Below, piece after piece: positions 18,088 to 28,576 of a stretch of DNA of 64,000 nt. The notes under the pieces were generated by a model. It was not told where the DNA came from, ran no database searches, and was given only the letters and a program-made list of their open reading frames with translations. The DNA is from Betaproteobacteria bacterium (GTDB taxonomy: Bacteria; Pseudomonadota; Gammaproteobacteria; Burkholderiales; Ga0077523): contig JADJPK010000009.1 in assembly GCA_016713305.1 (NCBI GenBank), forward strand, positions 186,001-250,000, given 5' to 3'. The number at the start of each line of letters is the position of its first letter. The first letter of the stretch is position 1. The position numbers and the translations under genes were made by a program.

Positions 18088-19508
18088 GTGCGAGCCTCTT
18101 CTTTGAGGGCGACCGCAGTCGGTTCTTTCGGCCGCTGAACGGCACTCGTCGTGAGCTGGTGGTCGCGTGCCTACGTGCGCTCTATGAACGACTGCATGGG
18201 CCGACCGCCGATTACTCGCATAACATGACCCGCGATGCGTTGCGGGAACTTCTGTTCCCGGTCGTGCACGACTACCTCGACCGCGCTGCACCGGAGGCCG
18301 AACAGGACGAGTTCAACGAGCCTGAAGCCAACGACCCGCAGCAACTCACGTCGCTGCTCATGCGTACGCTGCTGCTCGATGGCTGGCTTGAACAGTTCGC
18401 CGACCGCCACGGCCTTGTCACCGCGTTCCGATTCTCCCGTCCTGGGAAGCTGTTCTCAGAAGCTCTGTGGGCCCTGGACCGTCCCAGCCGGAGCCGTCAG
18501 CGGAACATGCGTGGCTGCCGCAATGCTCTGGATGCGGCGCTTTCGACACGTGGCGACGCGCATGACCTGATGGACGCCTATGAGTACGCCGAAAAGGTCA
18601 TCGAGGACCTGACAGAAGGCATCGACTACTTCCAGCAGCTGGTGCGCCACCTCATGCGGAGCGCGTCTGTGCACACGCAGTGGAGCGAGTTCGTCGAATT
18701 CCTGGACCGCTTTCAACGCGAGTATTCCAAGCAGCTCACAGCAGACGACGCTAACCTGAACCGGCAGGCTATCCGACAGAACATCGAGAAGTTGCGCGCC
18801 GTCACCGAGCAGAAGTTCAAGCGGATCGACGAGCAGCTTTACGATGTCGCTCATTGGGCGGTCAAGGAGTTCACAGGTCCGTCGATATATGACTGGCTGC
18901 TCGGGCGCATCGAAGACATCGTCGATGCGGCATGCGAGTCCAAGCAGCCCGGTTTCTTGAAGGCGATGGAAAGCTACCTCAAGCGCCTCACAGGCCTGGC
19001 GTTGCAATCGATGATGCTGCGTTCAGGCCAGACTCGCCATTCGTACCTCGCGGCCATCCAAAGCTGGCAGCGTCGTCCGAAGCTGACCAGGACGCGCTGC
19101 TGGCGCGAATCGGGAGCAGCTGGCCACTGCCGAGGTTCGTGTCCTCGATCCGTCGAGTTTCAAGCTGCGCCCGCCACGCAGCGTCGTAAGGCGGTGACGG
19201 TGACCATTCGGCCCCGGGCAACTCGTGAAGAGCGTCTGGCAGCAGCGATGGCGCGCGCCGAGTCCGAAGTGTTCTCGATTCCAAACGAGATGGTCGCCGA
19301 GAAGTTGCGATCCGACCTACGCCTGTTCCGTCACCCCATCCGCCTTCAGCGCTGCCTGCTGAAAGTGCGAGGACGTCTTGCGTGCGATGCAAGCCGTTGA
19401 AGCGCGCGCGGCGCCACTGGTAGCGATCTCACTGTCCGCAAGCTGACCACCCGCATGGACAACACGGTCTACATTGGAAACGACTACGAAATCGATCTCA
19501 AGAGATGA
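18084..19508 (+). pseudogene. jetA: Wadjet protein JetA (kleisin-like), 3' third broken by several indels
   Basis: JetA is the kleisin subunit that, with JetB and JetC, forms the Wadjet SMC complex that recognises plasmid DNA. The first ~325 residues are in one frame (MSASLFFEGDRSRFFRPLNG to SGQTRHSYLAAIQ). After about 19060 the protein continues in other frames: KLAASSEADQDALLARIG, then AEVRVLDPSSFKLR, back to RRKAVTVTIRPRATREERLAAAMARAESE...MVAEKLRSDLRLF, and finally KLTTRMDNTVYIGNDYEIDLKR ending at the TGA 19506-19508. That end overlaps the jetB ATG, as expected for the natural stop. At least four indels lie in 400 bp, from decay or poor local sequence quality. Confidence 0.85.
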
Positions 19509-20176
19509 GCATATCTACTGCTGTGCGCGACCAGCTTGCCGTCGCCAACATCAAGGCCGACCGCTTCCGAGAGATCGTTGTCCGGCTGCTGTCATACGGG
19601 ATTATCGTGCGCGACGAAGACCGCACCGAACAAATTCTCTACGACGACGCCCGGCGCGTCGAAGCCCTCCTTGAGGACTACTTCGAGGTCGCAGGCTTTC
19701 TGCTGCACCACGATTCGACGAACCAGTTCTACCGGCTCTACGCGCCGGGCGCGGTGGTCGACGGACTTCCGCAAGACACCCTGGAACCCGTGCCGTCCCT
19801 TCGCGCTCGTGTCTCGCCCGACTTCGTGGCGACTGCGCTAGCGCTGCGCTTTCTGTACCAGAACAAGCTCAACAATGGCGACATCCAGTCGCAAGGCGAG
19901 GCGCTCATCAGCTTCGAGGAACTGGCGGCGACCATGCAGACCCAGCTGAAGCGCTCGTTGCCCGTCGGCTCCACCGACAAGATGGCACTCCTGGCTGAAC
20001 TCAAGCGCCACCGTCTGCTGCGCTACGCTGCAGGCTTCACGATCGCCAATGAAGATGCCCTGCTCGCCATCCGGCCGACCATCGTGGGCATCGTGAGCAA
20101 CGATTCGCTGGCCGCTGCGCTCGACGCGGACGGTGTCATCGAGCAGGAAGCCACAGTCGGAGAGGCCGACCAATGA
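19505..20176 (+). CDS. jetB: Wadjet protein JetB (DUF4194, KITE-like subunit)
   Basis: 223-aa protein matching the DUF4194 JetB family, the winged-helix KITE-type partner of the JetC SMC heads. It reads intact from MSISTAVRDQLAVANIKADRFREIV, with internal motifs YFEVAGFLLHHDSTNQFYRLY and ALALRFLYQNKLNNGDI. Its start overlaps the natural jetA stop (ATGA) and its stop overlaps the jetC start (ATGA), so the operon is tightly coupled. Confidence 0.9.
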   Translation: MSISTAVRDQLAVANIKADRFREIVVRLLSYGIIVRDEDRTEQILYDDARRVEALLEDYFEVAGFLLHHDSTNQFYRLYAPGAVVDGLPQDTLEPVPSLRARVSPDFVATALALRFLYQNKLNNGDIQSQGEALISFEELAATMQTQLKRSLPVGSTDKMALLAELKRHRLLRYAAGFTIANEDALLAIRPTIVGIVSNDSLAAALDADGVIEQEATVGEADQ

Positions 20177-23100
20177 AGCTGGACAAGCTTGTGCTGGCGA
20201 ACTGGGGGCAGTTGCCCCCAGGTGACTACGAATTCAGCAACATGACCGTGCTGACCGGCCCGACGGGTGCCGGTAAGTCCACGATGCTGGACGGTCTTCA
20301 GACGATCATGACTGCGGCCTACCAGGGCATCGTTGCCTACAACCCTGGCCAGGAAGAAGTGCAGGCCGGCCAGCGGCGCGGCAAGTCCAAGCGAACACTC
20401 GAGTCGTTTGTCTGCGGCGCCGAGTACGCCCTATTCTCGCGCCCTGACGGTGCTCATGGCTACGTGGCCGCCGTGTTCCGACCCGGCCCCAATGAGGGCC
20501 CGGCAAAGCCATTCACTGCTGTGGTCGCCGCCGCTGCCCGCGCAGACGGCTCCGGCGAACGGCGCATGGCCAAGCTGGAACGTCTGGAGCTCATCATCGT
20601 CGACGAGGATGCGCTGAATCTCGATGACTTCCTCAAGGACGCTGCCAACAGCGAGTGGGTCGCTGTCGAGGACATTGTCAAGCGCCTGAAGGCGAAGTAC
20701 CGCAAGGTCACCAGCTATGAGAGTCACAAGAAGGATTACCTGTGCGCCCTCTACGGGCGATTTCGTGGCCGAACGAGTGTGAACTGGGATGAGACCCAGA
20801 ACGCCGCCAAGGCGTGGAGCCAGTCGATCGCCTACAGGCCCATCGGCTCCGTTCACGACCTGGTGCGCGACGACATTCTGGAGTTTGACGGCAAGCAACT
20901 GCAGAGAGAGCATCACGCGCATCAGTGACCTGATGCGGCAGGTGAGCAATCTGCGCGAGGAAGGTGCCCGAATCGCCGCCACCGTGGAGCGGCTGCGCAC
21001 CTTGAAGTCGGCGATCGCGGACACGACCGCGGCATTCGAGGAACAGGTGCAGTACGACCTGCTGGCAGCGCGGATGCACCTCCGCGATGACGCTGCCAGG
21101 ATTGCCGGTGAGCGCAAGAAGATTGCCGACGACACCGACATCGTCGAGCGCAACACCGTGCTGCGCAATACCGAAAAGGCCCTGCGGGAAGGTGTTGACC
21201 GCAGCCGAATTGAGCTGGCCGCCAAGTTGAGTGGCATCGAAGCCCATGGCGTGAAGGAGCGTCTGGAGGACAAGCTCAGGTCGGCGACTTCCACTGCCAA
21301 AGGCACTTTGGAAGCGCTCCTCCTCGGGCTGCTGGCTGCAGGCCGGCTGGAGAACGCTGCGCGGACTTTCATCGGCAAGACAATTCCTGAGCAGTTTCTG
21401 CGTCTGAAGAAGTCGGTGCAGACGCTTGCTCAGGCTCTTGCCGCCACCGAGCTCGAGCGACTCGGACGGCTTCACACCGCAGTGGCCGAAGCCTCAATCG
21501 GTGACGATCCTGTACCTATCAAATTGTTGCAGCTGGTGCCTGCGTTCGAGGGCGCCCATATTGGATTGGCCGAGCTGCATGCCGCACTTATCGGGCCCAC
21601 AGACAGCGTCTCGACGGCCATCGCCGCTGAGCAATCCACATTGGACGATCGGATACTGACCGAGCAGCGAGCAGTCAACGAGCTGGCCGAGCAGAAGCGA
21701 CACTTGGCGGCTGGCGGTGGCAACTACAGCCGCGAGACGACCCTTGCCATCGATCGCATCCGGGAGGAACTGCCCGAAGCCAACGTCCAGGTACTGTGTG
21801 ACCTGGTTGAGCCTCGCTCGGAGGAGTGGCAGCAGGCCATTGAGGGCTACCTCGACAACGCCCGTTTCAATCTCATCGTGAAGCCTGAGTGGGAGGCCCC
21901 CACCATCGATCTTCTTCACCGCGCGAGCTCGCGGGCCAAGGTCATCCAGGGGAAGCAGTGCCTGGATCGAGCCGACGCAAGTCGTGTACCGCGTGACTCC
22001 ATCATTCACGAACTGCATACCAACCACCCAATTGCCAAGGCCTACCTTATCGAGCAGTACGGCACCGTGATCAAGGTGGAGAACTCGCAGCAGCTCCGAA
22101 CGACCGCCCGGGGACTGACCAAGGATGGCAAGGGAAGCGGCTCGCGGACGATGTTCGTCGGCGAGAAGCGTGATCTCGTATTCGGTCGCGCAGCCCGAGA
22201 AAGGACGCTGAGGGAGGTGACAGCGAAGCTCGAAGCTGCGGAAGCTTCGTTCGGCCGCTTGCGCGAGCTGGGGAAGGTGCTGGCGACCCTGCGCGGCGCG
22301 TTGACGCAGTTGCACGAACCGAGCTTCAACGCTCGGCCGCTGCAAGCCGCCGCGACTGACATCGACCACGCGCGCCGCTCCTTAGACCAACTTGATCTGA
22401 CAGAGGTCCGTGCGCTCGAGGCGCGGCTCGAGGAGATTAAGAAGCAGCTGGTCGAGCATGACGCCACCATCGAGTCGGCTGCCAAGGCCATCGCGCTTGC
22501 GGACAAACGCACAGAGGAATCCGAGAAGGTCATCAAGGGCGTCGAGGGCAAGCGCGGGGACCGTCTACTTGAGCTCAAGGCGCAGATTCAACGCCTGGAA
22601 AGGCTGTGTGAGGTGAACGCTGAGCGCACCTACACGGTGATGTCCGAACAGGTCGACGACTTGCTGGGTTCCGGTACGCTGACGGCAACCGACGTCGCCA
22701 GCCGGCGTGACAAACTCAAGACCTTGCCGGCAAACCGCTTGGGGGCAGTGCGTGAGCTGCTGGCCGACTACAACTCGAAGGCGAAGCCCCAGGAACGCTT
22801 CCAGTCGGCGTTACCGCATCTATACGATGACCAGGCGTTCGACGCCTGCTACGGTCCCTTGGTCGTGCTGGGCCGGTCAGTCAGTACGTTGCATACCGAC
22901 TTCGAAGGCGTTGGCCTTTACAACAACCGCAACGAGGTCGAGAAGGCAGAGCGTTCGTTCCACGACGTGTTCACAAAACAGTTCTGCGTCGAGATCAAGA
23001 CCAAGGTCGATGACGGCGTGCGCACGCTACGCCAGCTCAACGGCGAGCTGCAGAACCTGAAGTTCGGCACCGATCGTTTTTCCATCGACTGGTCGAAGTG

Positions 23101-23932
23101 GGAGCCAGAGTTTGAGGAGTACTACGGGTTCTTCAAGGCCGTCGCAGAACTGGCGGACTCCCCAGAGACTGTTGACCTGTTTGGTGAGACCGAGCTGTCG
23201 CTAAAGCACCTCCAAGTGCGCGACCGGTTGGCGGCGCTGCTGCTGGACAAGGACCAGGAGCGTGCGGGCCGCGATCTCTTGCGCATCGCTGACTATCGCA
23301 ACTACCGTCGGTACGAGATATGGAACGAATCGGACAGTGGCGGTCGCATCGCGCTGTCGACGTGGGGCACGGGCTCCGGTGGCCAGCTCGAGACACCGGC
23401 CTACATCGTCCGCGCCGCAGTTGTGACCAACCGGATGAAGTTGTTCGAAAAGGGAGCGAGCCTTCGGCTTCTGATGAGCGACGAGTCGTTTTCAAAGATG
23501 GACGAGATCCGCGCTCGTGCCGTGCTGCGCTATTTGCGCGATAACCTAGACCTGCAGTTGATCAGCGCAATGCCTACCCGCAACGCCGGCGCGCTTCGCC
23601 CTGAATTCAACCGTGAGTACAGCTTCAGCCGCGTGGGCGTCGACGGGAACGGCGAGCTGGACTTCATTCTCGAACCCGACGACCGCATCTTCCACAAGGA
23701 CAAGATGCGTGAACTCTGGGAGGCCGAGCGGGTCCTGGCGCGCGAGCAGGCACGCCTCGAATTCGAGGCACGCGAGCCTCCGGAAGTGCCCCCCCATGTC
23801 GTTGAGGCCAAGCAGTGGCAACGAGGCCGCTTTGGCTGGAGTCACCTGAGGTTCTGCAGTTGCTGGGCCTGTTGGTCGACCGGCTGGACGCCGCCGACCT
23901 GCGCGGCACCAAGCCTCAGTCGGTCGCACTGA
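20173..23932 (+). CDS. jetC: Wadjet protein JetC (SMC/MukB-like ATPase), with an early frameshift
   Basis: The motor subunit of Wadjet, ~1,240 aa. The N-terminal head begins MKLDKLVLANWGQLPPGDYEF with Walker A GPTGAGKST (residues 29-37). Long coiled-coil arms and a hinge-like middle follow. The C-terminal head contains LSTWGTGSGGQLETPAY (signature region), LRLLMSDESFSKMDE (Walker B with Asp-Glu) and RPEFNREYSF. The frame breaks near 20900: QLQ...|ESITRISDLMRQV is restored by removing one base. Near 23800 the expected C-terminus (SSGNEAALAGVT, stop 23849) lies in the third frame, while the ORF itself runs on to 23932; a second indel is possible. It overlaps jetD. Confidence 0.88.
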
Positions 23933-24957
23933 CCGAGAAGACCTGGCCGGCGCTCTACACGGCAACCTTCGAGTCCCGCAAGGAGGCGCTGTGGGAGCAA
24001 CTCGGCGAGATGTATCGCTGGGGCTGGATTCAGATCAAGCCTGACGGAGCGGCCCGGGCACGCGCCGGCTACGACCAGTCGCCCAGGGTCACGGTTGTCG
24101 ACGAGGCCGCGCTTCGGGCGGCTGCGGGTCGCCCCGAGCGGGTGAAGAGCTCGGTCGAGCGATGGCGCGACGCGGTGGCTCAGGGGCTGGCGGCCTCCGA
24201 TGAGGTCAAGAGGGCTGTAGGTGACTACTGCATCGACACGCCGGATCACACGATGGCTGAGGTCGTCGCGCAGCTCAATTTACTGCCTTCGCTGGCAAGC
24301 AAACCCATGCTACTGCGCGAGGTGTCGGCACAACTCTTCTGGGGCATGTCGAAGGTCTTGGACAAGCGCCAAGGACTGGTCGCGGCCATCTTGGGTCTGG
24401 ACGAGTGCCCATTCCTTGAGTCGCCGATTCAGCTGCAGGTACATCTGCCGCAGGCGGGCTATCGCGAGGTGTTGTTCATCGAGAACCTAGTTAGCTTCGA
24501 GGGGGCGTTGCGCTCGACCAATGGCACCTTTGACGGCTTTGCTCTCATCTATGCGTCCGGATTCAAGGGTAGTGCTCAGCGGCTGCGCAGTCCTGCGGGT
24601 TGCTCTCTTTTCTACGGCAGTAAGGGCGCCCTGGGCGGCGGCGTGAGAGATACCTTCGAGACGTGGTTGTTCGGACGTAGTGTCGCCCCTGTGTACTTCT
24701 GGGGTGATCTGGACTACGCGGGGATGCGGATCCTTGCCGCCCTGCGATCCAGCTTCCCCAGCTTGGCAGCATGGGAGCCCGGTTTCGCCCCGATGCTTTC
24801 GGTGCTGCTCGCTGGCCAAGGGCACTCCCCGGAAGCCGCGGACAAGCAAGGGCAGCGTCCGCTGACCGCGACGGGTTGCGCCTTTGCAGATGCCCACCTC
24901 ATACCGGCTCTGGCGATGACAGGGCGCTGCGTTGATCAGGAGCTGTTTGCACTGTAA
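23815..24957 (+). CDS. jetD: Wadjet nuclease subunit JetD (Toprim, topoisomerase VI-like)
   Basis: 380-aa JetD, the subunit that cuts plasmid DNA after JetABC loop extrusion. The N-terminal DUF3322-like part (LQLLGLLVDRLDAADLRGTK...) is followed by a DUF2220/Toprim domain. The conserved Glu lies in VLFIENLVSFEG (E223) and the Asp pair in YFWGDLDYAGMRIL (D298, D300). It reads intact. The start is a GTG at 23815 inside the 3' end of jetC. It is the last gene of the island's Wadjet operon. Confidence 0.9.
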   Translation: MATRPLWLESPEVLQLLGLLVDRLDAADLRGTKPQSVALTEKTWPALYTATFESRKEALWEQLGEMYRWGWIQIKPDGAARARAGYDQSPRVTVVDEAALRAAAGRPERVKSSVERWRDAVAQGLAASDEVKRAVGDYCIDTPDHTMAEVVAQLNLLPSLASKPMLLREVSAQLFWGMSKVLDKRQGLVAAILGLDECPFLESPIQLQVHLPQAGYREVLFIENLVSFEGALRSTNGTFDGFALIYASGFKGSAQRLRSPAGCSLFYGSKGALGGGVRDTFETWLFGRSVAPVYFWGDLDYAGMRILAALRSSFPSLAAWEPGFAPMLSVLLAGQGHSPEAADKQGQRPLTATGCAFADAHLIPALAMTGRCVDQELFAL

Positions 24958-25056
24958 GCGACGTGAACTCCTCGAATGTCAACCGTCAACGGCAATCCAA
25001 ATTTCCTCAGTTTGGCAATTCAAATCTACCGACCCGTTTGAGACGAATCGTCGTGT

Positions 25057-25710
25057 GAGCGCGGTGCCTGATCGCGCAAGGCCATACCAACGTCGGACAG
25101 GCGCCCTATCAAGAGCCCCTGGGCACGACTTACCTCGGCCAGAGGGACCGCGAGCACTGACAGGTCATAGCGCCACTTAGGCCAATCGGCTGTCTGCTAG
25201 ATGTACGGATGATCTCCGCTCTTCATGCGGCGATTGTTCGCCCGATTCACCGCAGTCGCAAGCCATCCCCCGCGCCTGGTAAGACGAATACCCGAGTACC
25301 ACTCTCCAAGATTTCACACCCCCAACCCCGCCGAGACCCCCGAGCTCCACGCCCACTGGAAATTGAAGCCGCCCAGCCACCCGGTGACATCCACGACCTC
25401 GCCAATGAAGTACAGACCCGCGACGGCCGTGGCCTCCATCGTCTTCGAGGAAAGGCCGCGGGTGTCCACCCCGCCCACGGTGACTTCCGCCTTCTGGTAA
25501 CCGGTGGTGCCCGAGGGCTTCACTTGCCAGTCGTGCAGACCCGCGGCGAGGGCGCGTACTGTTTTCTCGGGCAGTTCGGCCAAGAAGCGTGTCGCTCCCA
25601 TCGCCTCGCACCACTGCTGCGCGAACCGCTTCGGGAGTACCTCCGCCAGCACGGTCGCGGGCATCACGCGGGACTGTCGCGCCGGTGCCAGCAGCGCGTG
25701 GGCGTCGTAG
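25057..25710 (-). pseudogene. Degraded duplicate of fic 5' end and flavoprotein 3' end
   Basis: This 654-bp stretch is a diverged copy of 26819-27480 at a constant offset of 1,770 bp at both ends, roughly nine bases in ten identical by eye. It holds the first ~55 codons of the Fic gene (with stop-creating changes, e.g. TAG for a Gln codon), the intergenic spacer, and ~140 C-terminal codons of the HI0933-type flavoprotein (open on the minus strand 25314-25739). Beyond 25710 similarity stops and a REP-like motif follows. It marks the right edge of the defence island. The rest of 24958-25871 holds no gene that I can see. Confidence 0.85.
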
Positions 25711-25730
25711 CCAGGACAGACCGGGGTCGG

Positions 25731-25752
25731 GTCTTGCAATCAAGCATCTTGT
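25731..25752. repeat. REP-like element, copy a (half-site)
   Basis: GGGTCGGGTCTTGCAATCAAGC at the junction between the degraded fic/flavoprotein copy and the intact fic gene. It shares the GGTCTTGC core with the other copies. Confidence 0.5.
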
Positions 25753-25871
25753 AGTCCTTCCGACACTCCCGCCCTCGCCGCACCAATCTTTTTCGGCGTA
25801 CTCGGCACGACAACCGCGCAAGATCGAGAGCACCACGCTTTCCACTAGAAACGTACCCCGCCTCCACAACG

Positions 25872-27020
25872 CTATTCCGCCAAATCGTTCAAGACGTAGC
25901 TTGTGCTGCGCCCGCCCGCCTCGGTCTTGAGCAACACGCCCCGCTTCATCAGATCGTTGATGTCCCGCAACGCCGTATCCGGAGAGCACTTGGCAATGGC
26001 CGACCACTTGCTGCTGGTGAGCCTGCCCTCGAAACCATCAAGCAGCCTGTTGAGCAATTTCCTCTGCCGCTCATTCAGCGGCATCGTCGCCCAGTGCTGC
26101 CAGAACCGTGCCTTGATGAACACGTTGTCGAGCGTGTGTTGTGCTTGCTCGACCGCACGGCGAAGCGTGTCAAGAAACCAGACGAGCCACTCCGTGACGT
26201 CCATGGTCCGCTTCTGGGTCCGCTCGAGAATGTCGTAGTAGGCCTTGCGCTCGCGCTGAATCTGCGCCGACAAACTGTAGAAGCGTCGTGGGCTGCCATC
26301 TGCCCGGGCCAGCAGAAGATCTCCGATGGCACGGGCGATACGGCCGTTGCCATCGTCGAACGGATGTAAGGTGACGAACCAAAGATGTCCGAGCCCGGCT
26401 TTGAGCAGCGCAGGCTCCCCCGAGGCACCATCCACCCACTCGAAAAAACGGCCGATCTCGAGTTCCAGACGGTCGGCAGGTGGCGCCTCGAAATGTACGC
26501 GCCGTCGACCGGGCGGGCCGGATACCACTTGCATCGGCCCGCTGACGTCGTCCCGCCAGTCTCCGATCCTGATCCTTGAAAGGCCGGAGTACCCGGTAGG
26601 AAAGAGTGCGGCGTGCCAGCCAAACAAGCGCTCACGCGACAGCGGAACGTGGCAGTTGGCGGTGGCATCGAGCACCATCTCGACCACACCTTCCACATTG
26701 CGGTCCACCGGGGCGAGCGCGCCGATGTCTACGCCGAGCCTGCGGGCGATGGACGAACGAACGGATTCGACGCTGAGCCGTTCGCCCTCGATCTCACTGG
26801 TCTTGACGGCATCTTCTGTGAGCGCGACAAGACTGGCCTGGTCGCGCAAGGCCATACCAACGTCGGACAGACGCCCCATCAAGAGCCCCTGAGCGCGACT
26901 GACCTCGGCCAAAGGGACCGCGAGCAGGGACAGGTCGTAGCGCCACTTCGGCCAGTCGGCTGCCTGCCAGATGTACGAATATTCTCCGCTTTTCATGCGG
27001 CGATTGTGCTCTCCATTCAC
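25872..27020 (-). CDS. Fic-family protein with N-terminal inhibitory motif (class II, DUF4172-type)
   Basis: 382-aa Fic protein, probably an AMP-transferase that modifies a target hydroxyl. The active-site motif HPFDDGNGR is at 219-227. The autoinhibitory (S/T)xxxE(G/N) motif appears as TSEIEG at 74-79, N-terminal to the Fic core, which defines class II. The N-terminal YIWQAADWPKWRYD segment is typical of the DUF4172/Fic_N arrangement. The C-terminus has a winged-helix-like region (LTSSKWSAIAKCSPDTALRDINDLMKRGVL). MKSGEYSYIW at 26996 is an alternative and perhaps better start. Its 5' end lies in the duplicated block. Confidence 0.92.
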   Translation of the reverse strand: MNGEHNRRMKSGEYSYIWQAADWPKWRYDLSLLAVPLAEVSRAQGLLMGRLSDVGMALRDQASLVALTEDAVKTSEIEGERLSVESVRSSIARRLGVDIGALAPVDRNVEGVVEMVLDATANCHVPLSRERLFGWHAALFPTGYSGLSRIRIGDWRDDVSGPMQVVSGPPGRRRVHFEAPPADRLELEIGRFFEWVDGASGEPALLKAGLGHLWFVTLHPFDDGNGRIARAIGDLLLARADGSPRRFYSLSAQIQRERKAYYDILERTQKRTMDVTEWLVWFLDTLRRAVEQAQHTLDNVFIKARFWQHWATMPLNERQRKLLNRLLDGFEGRLTSSKWSAIAKCSPDTALRDINDLMKRGVLLKTEAGGRSTSYVLNDLAE

Positions 27021-27480
27021 CGCAGTCGCAAGCCATTACCCGCGCCAGGTGAGGCGATTGCCCGAGTACCACCGTCCAAGACTTCACACCGCCAACCCCG
27101 CCGCCACCCCCGAGCTCCACGCCCATTGGAAATTGAAGCCGCCCAGCCAACCGGTGACGTCCACGACCTCGCCGATGAAGTACAGGCCGGGGACGGTCGT
27201 GGCCTCCATCGTTTTCGAGGACAGACCGCGGGTGTCCACTCCGCCCACGGTGACCTCCGCCTTCTGGTAACCGGTGGTGCCCGAGGGCTTCACCTGCCAA
27301 TCGTGCAGACCCGCCGCGAGGGCGCGTACCGTCTTCTCCGGCAGCTCGGCCAGGAAGCGTGTCGCGCCCGTCGCCTCGCACCACTGCTGCGCGAACCGCT
27401 TCGGCAACACCTCCGCCAGCACGGTCGCGGGCATCACGCGGGACTGTCGCGCCGCCGCCAGCAGCGCGTGGGCGTCGTGG
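26819..27480 (-). repeat. Intact copy of the duplicated fic/flavoprotein junction
   Basis: Source-type copy of the block repeated at 25057-25710. It covers the 5' part of fic, the 63-bp spacer and the 3' part of the flavoprotein gene. The direct repeats are 1,770 bp apart, consistent with a tandem duplication whose first copy has decayed. Confidence 0.85.
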
Positions 27481-28262
27481 TCGGGAAGGAGATCTACGTG
27501 GAGAGGTTGGCCGGGCTGCCAGTATGACGACGCTTGGAGGATCGCCGGGCCGGATAGTCCCCGGTGCGTGAACAGCAGGTTCTCCCGGAAGCGCGGGCCG
27601 TCGGCGCTGACCACGGCTTCCAGTGACACGCCCGAGAGATCGCCGAAGCGGGCCAGTTCCGCGGTGTCGAAGGCAAGCGGTACCAGCCCCGGGCGAGGCG
27701 GCACGACTGCGAGGCCGAATTGCTCCGCCAGGCGGTAGCCGAAAGGACTCGCGCCGATCTTCGGCACCGAAAGACCGCCCGTAGCCACCACCAGCGAGCC
27801 GGCCCTGAATTCTCCGGCAGAGGTCCGCATCTCGAAGCCGCTGTTGTCGGGCCCCCGAACCACAGACCGGATCTCGCAGCCCGTCCGCCAGACCACGCCG
27901 CCGTCTTCGCATTCCGCACGCAGCATGTCGATGATCTGGGTCGCGGACCCGTCGCAGAAGAGTTGCCCGAGCGTTTTCTCGTGGAAGGCGATGCGGTGGC
28001 GTTTCACCAGAGCAATGAAATCCGCCGGCGTATACCGGGCGAGCGCCGACCGGCAGAAATGCGGATTGCGCGACAGGAAGTTCTCGGGGCGGCAGTGCAG
28101 ATTGGTGAAATTGCAGCGCCCGCCGCCGGAGATGAGGATCTTCTCGCCGATCTTCGTGGAGTGGTCGACCAGCAGGACGCGCCGTCCGCGTTGGCCCGCG
28201 GTCGCGGCACACATCATTCCGGCCGCACCGGCGCCGATCACGATCACGTCAAAGGTGTTCAC
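27084..28262 (-). CDS. HI0933/YhiN-family FAD-dependent oxidoreductase
   Basis: Flavoprotein of ~392 aa. An N-terminal dinucleotide-binding fold reads FDVIVIGAGAAGMMCAA, followed by the family motif ISGGGRCNFTN and a second GSLVVATGGLSVPKIGASPFGY segment. The C-terminus GLYFIGEVVDVTGWLGGFNFQWAWSSG is diagnostic of this family. The substrate is unknown. I place the start at GTG 28262, next to the Rossmann strand; an ATG at 28328 in the same frame would add 22 residues without homology. The 3' part is duplicated at 25.3-25.7 kb. Confidence 0.92.
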   Translation of the reverse strand: MNTFDVIVIGAGAAGMMCAATAGQRGRRVLLVDHSTKIGEKILISGGGRCNFTNLHCRPENFLSRNPHFCRSALARYTPADFIALVKRHRIAFHEKTLGQLFCDGSATQIIDMLRAECEDGGVVWRTGCEIRSVVRGPDNSGFEMRTSAGEFRAGSLVVATGGLSVPKIGASPFGYRLAEQFGLAVVPPRPGLVPLAFDTAELARFGDLSGVSLEAVVSADGPRFRENLLFTHRGLSGPAILQASSYWQPGQPLHVDLLPDHDAHALLAAARQSRVMPATVLAEVLPKRFAQQWCEATGATRFLAELPEKTVRALAAGLHDWQVKPSGTTGYQKAEVTVGGVDTRGLSSKTMEATTVPGLYFIGEVVDVTGWLGGFNFQWAWSSGVAAGLAV

Positions 28263-28576
28263 ATCAGGGCCGCGGCGGAGCGCCGGAAGATCAACGCTCC
28301 ACCGAGGGACGGGGATGCTCACCCCCATTCCAAGTCATCCCGCGGTCCGGCCCGCGCGGCGACGCAATCCAGCATCTCGATGATCTCACCACTCTCTCTG
28401 AAGTCATCACTATCGTTTGAACGCACCGCTGTCCTGCCCTTCATCGCTTGATCAGTGGGCGGCAGTCGGCCCTGCCGAAGACACTCGCACGATTTCACGG
28501 CCTGAGTCCAGGCTCCGCGCAGGGGGCTCATTCTCCCGCATATACTTGGCCCACTATTCGAACAACACGACCAAGA

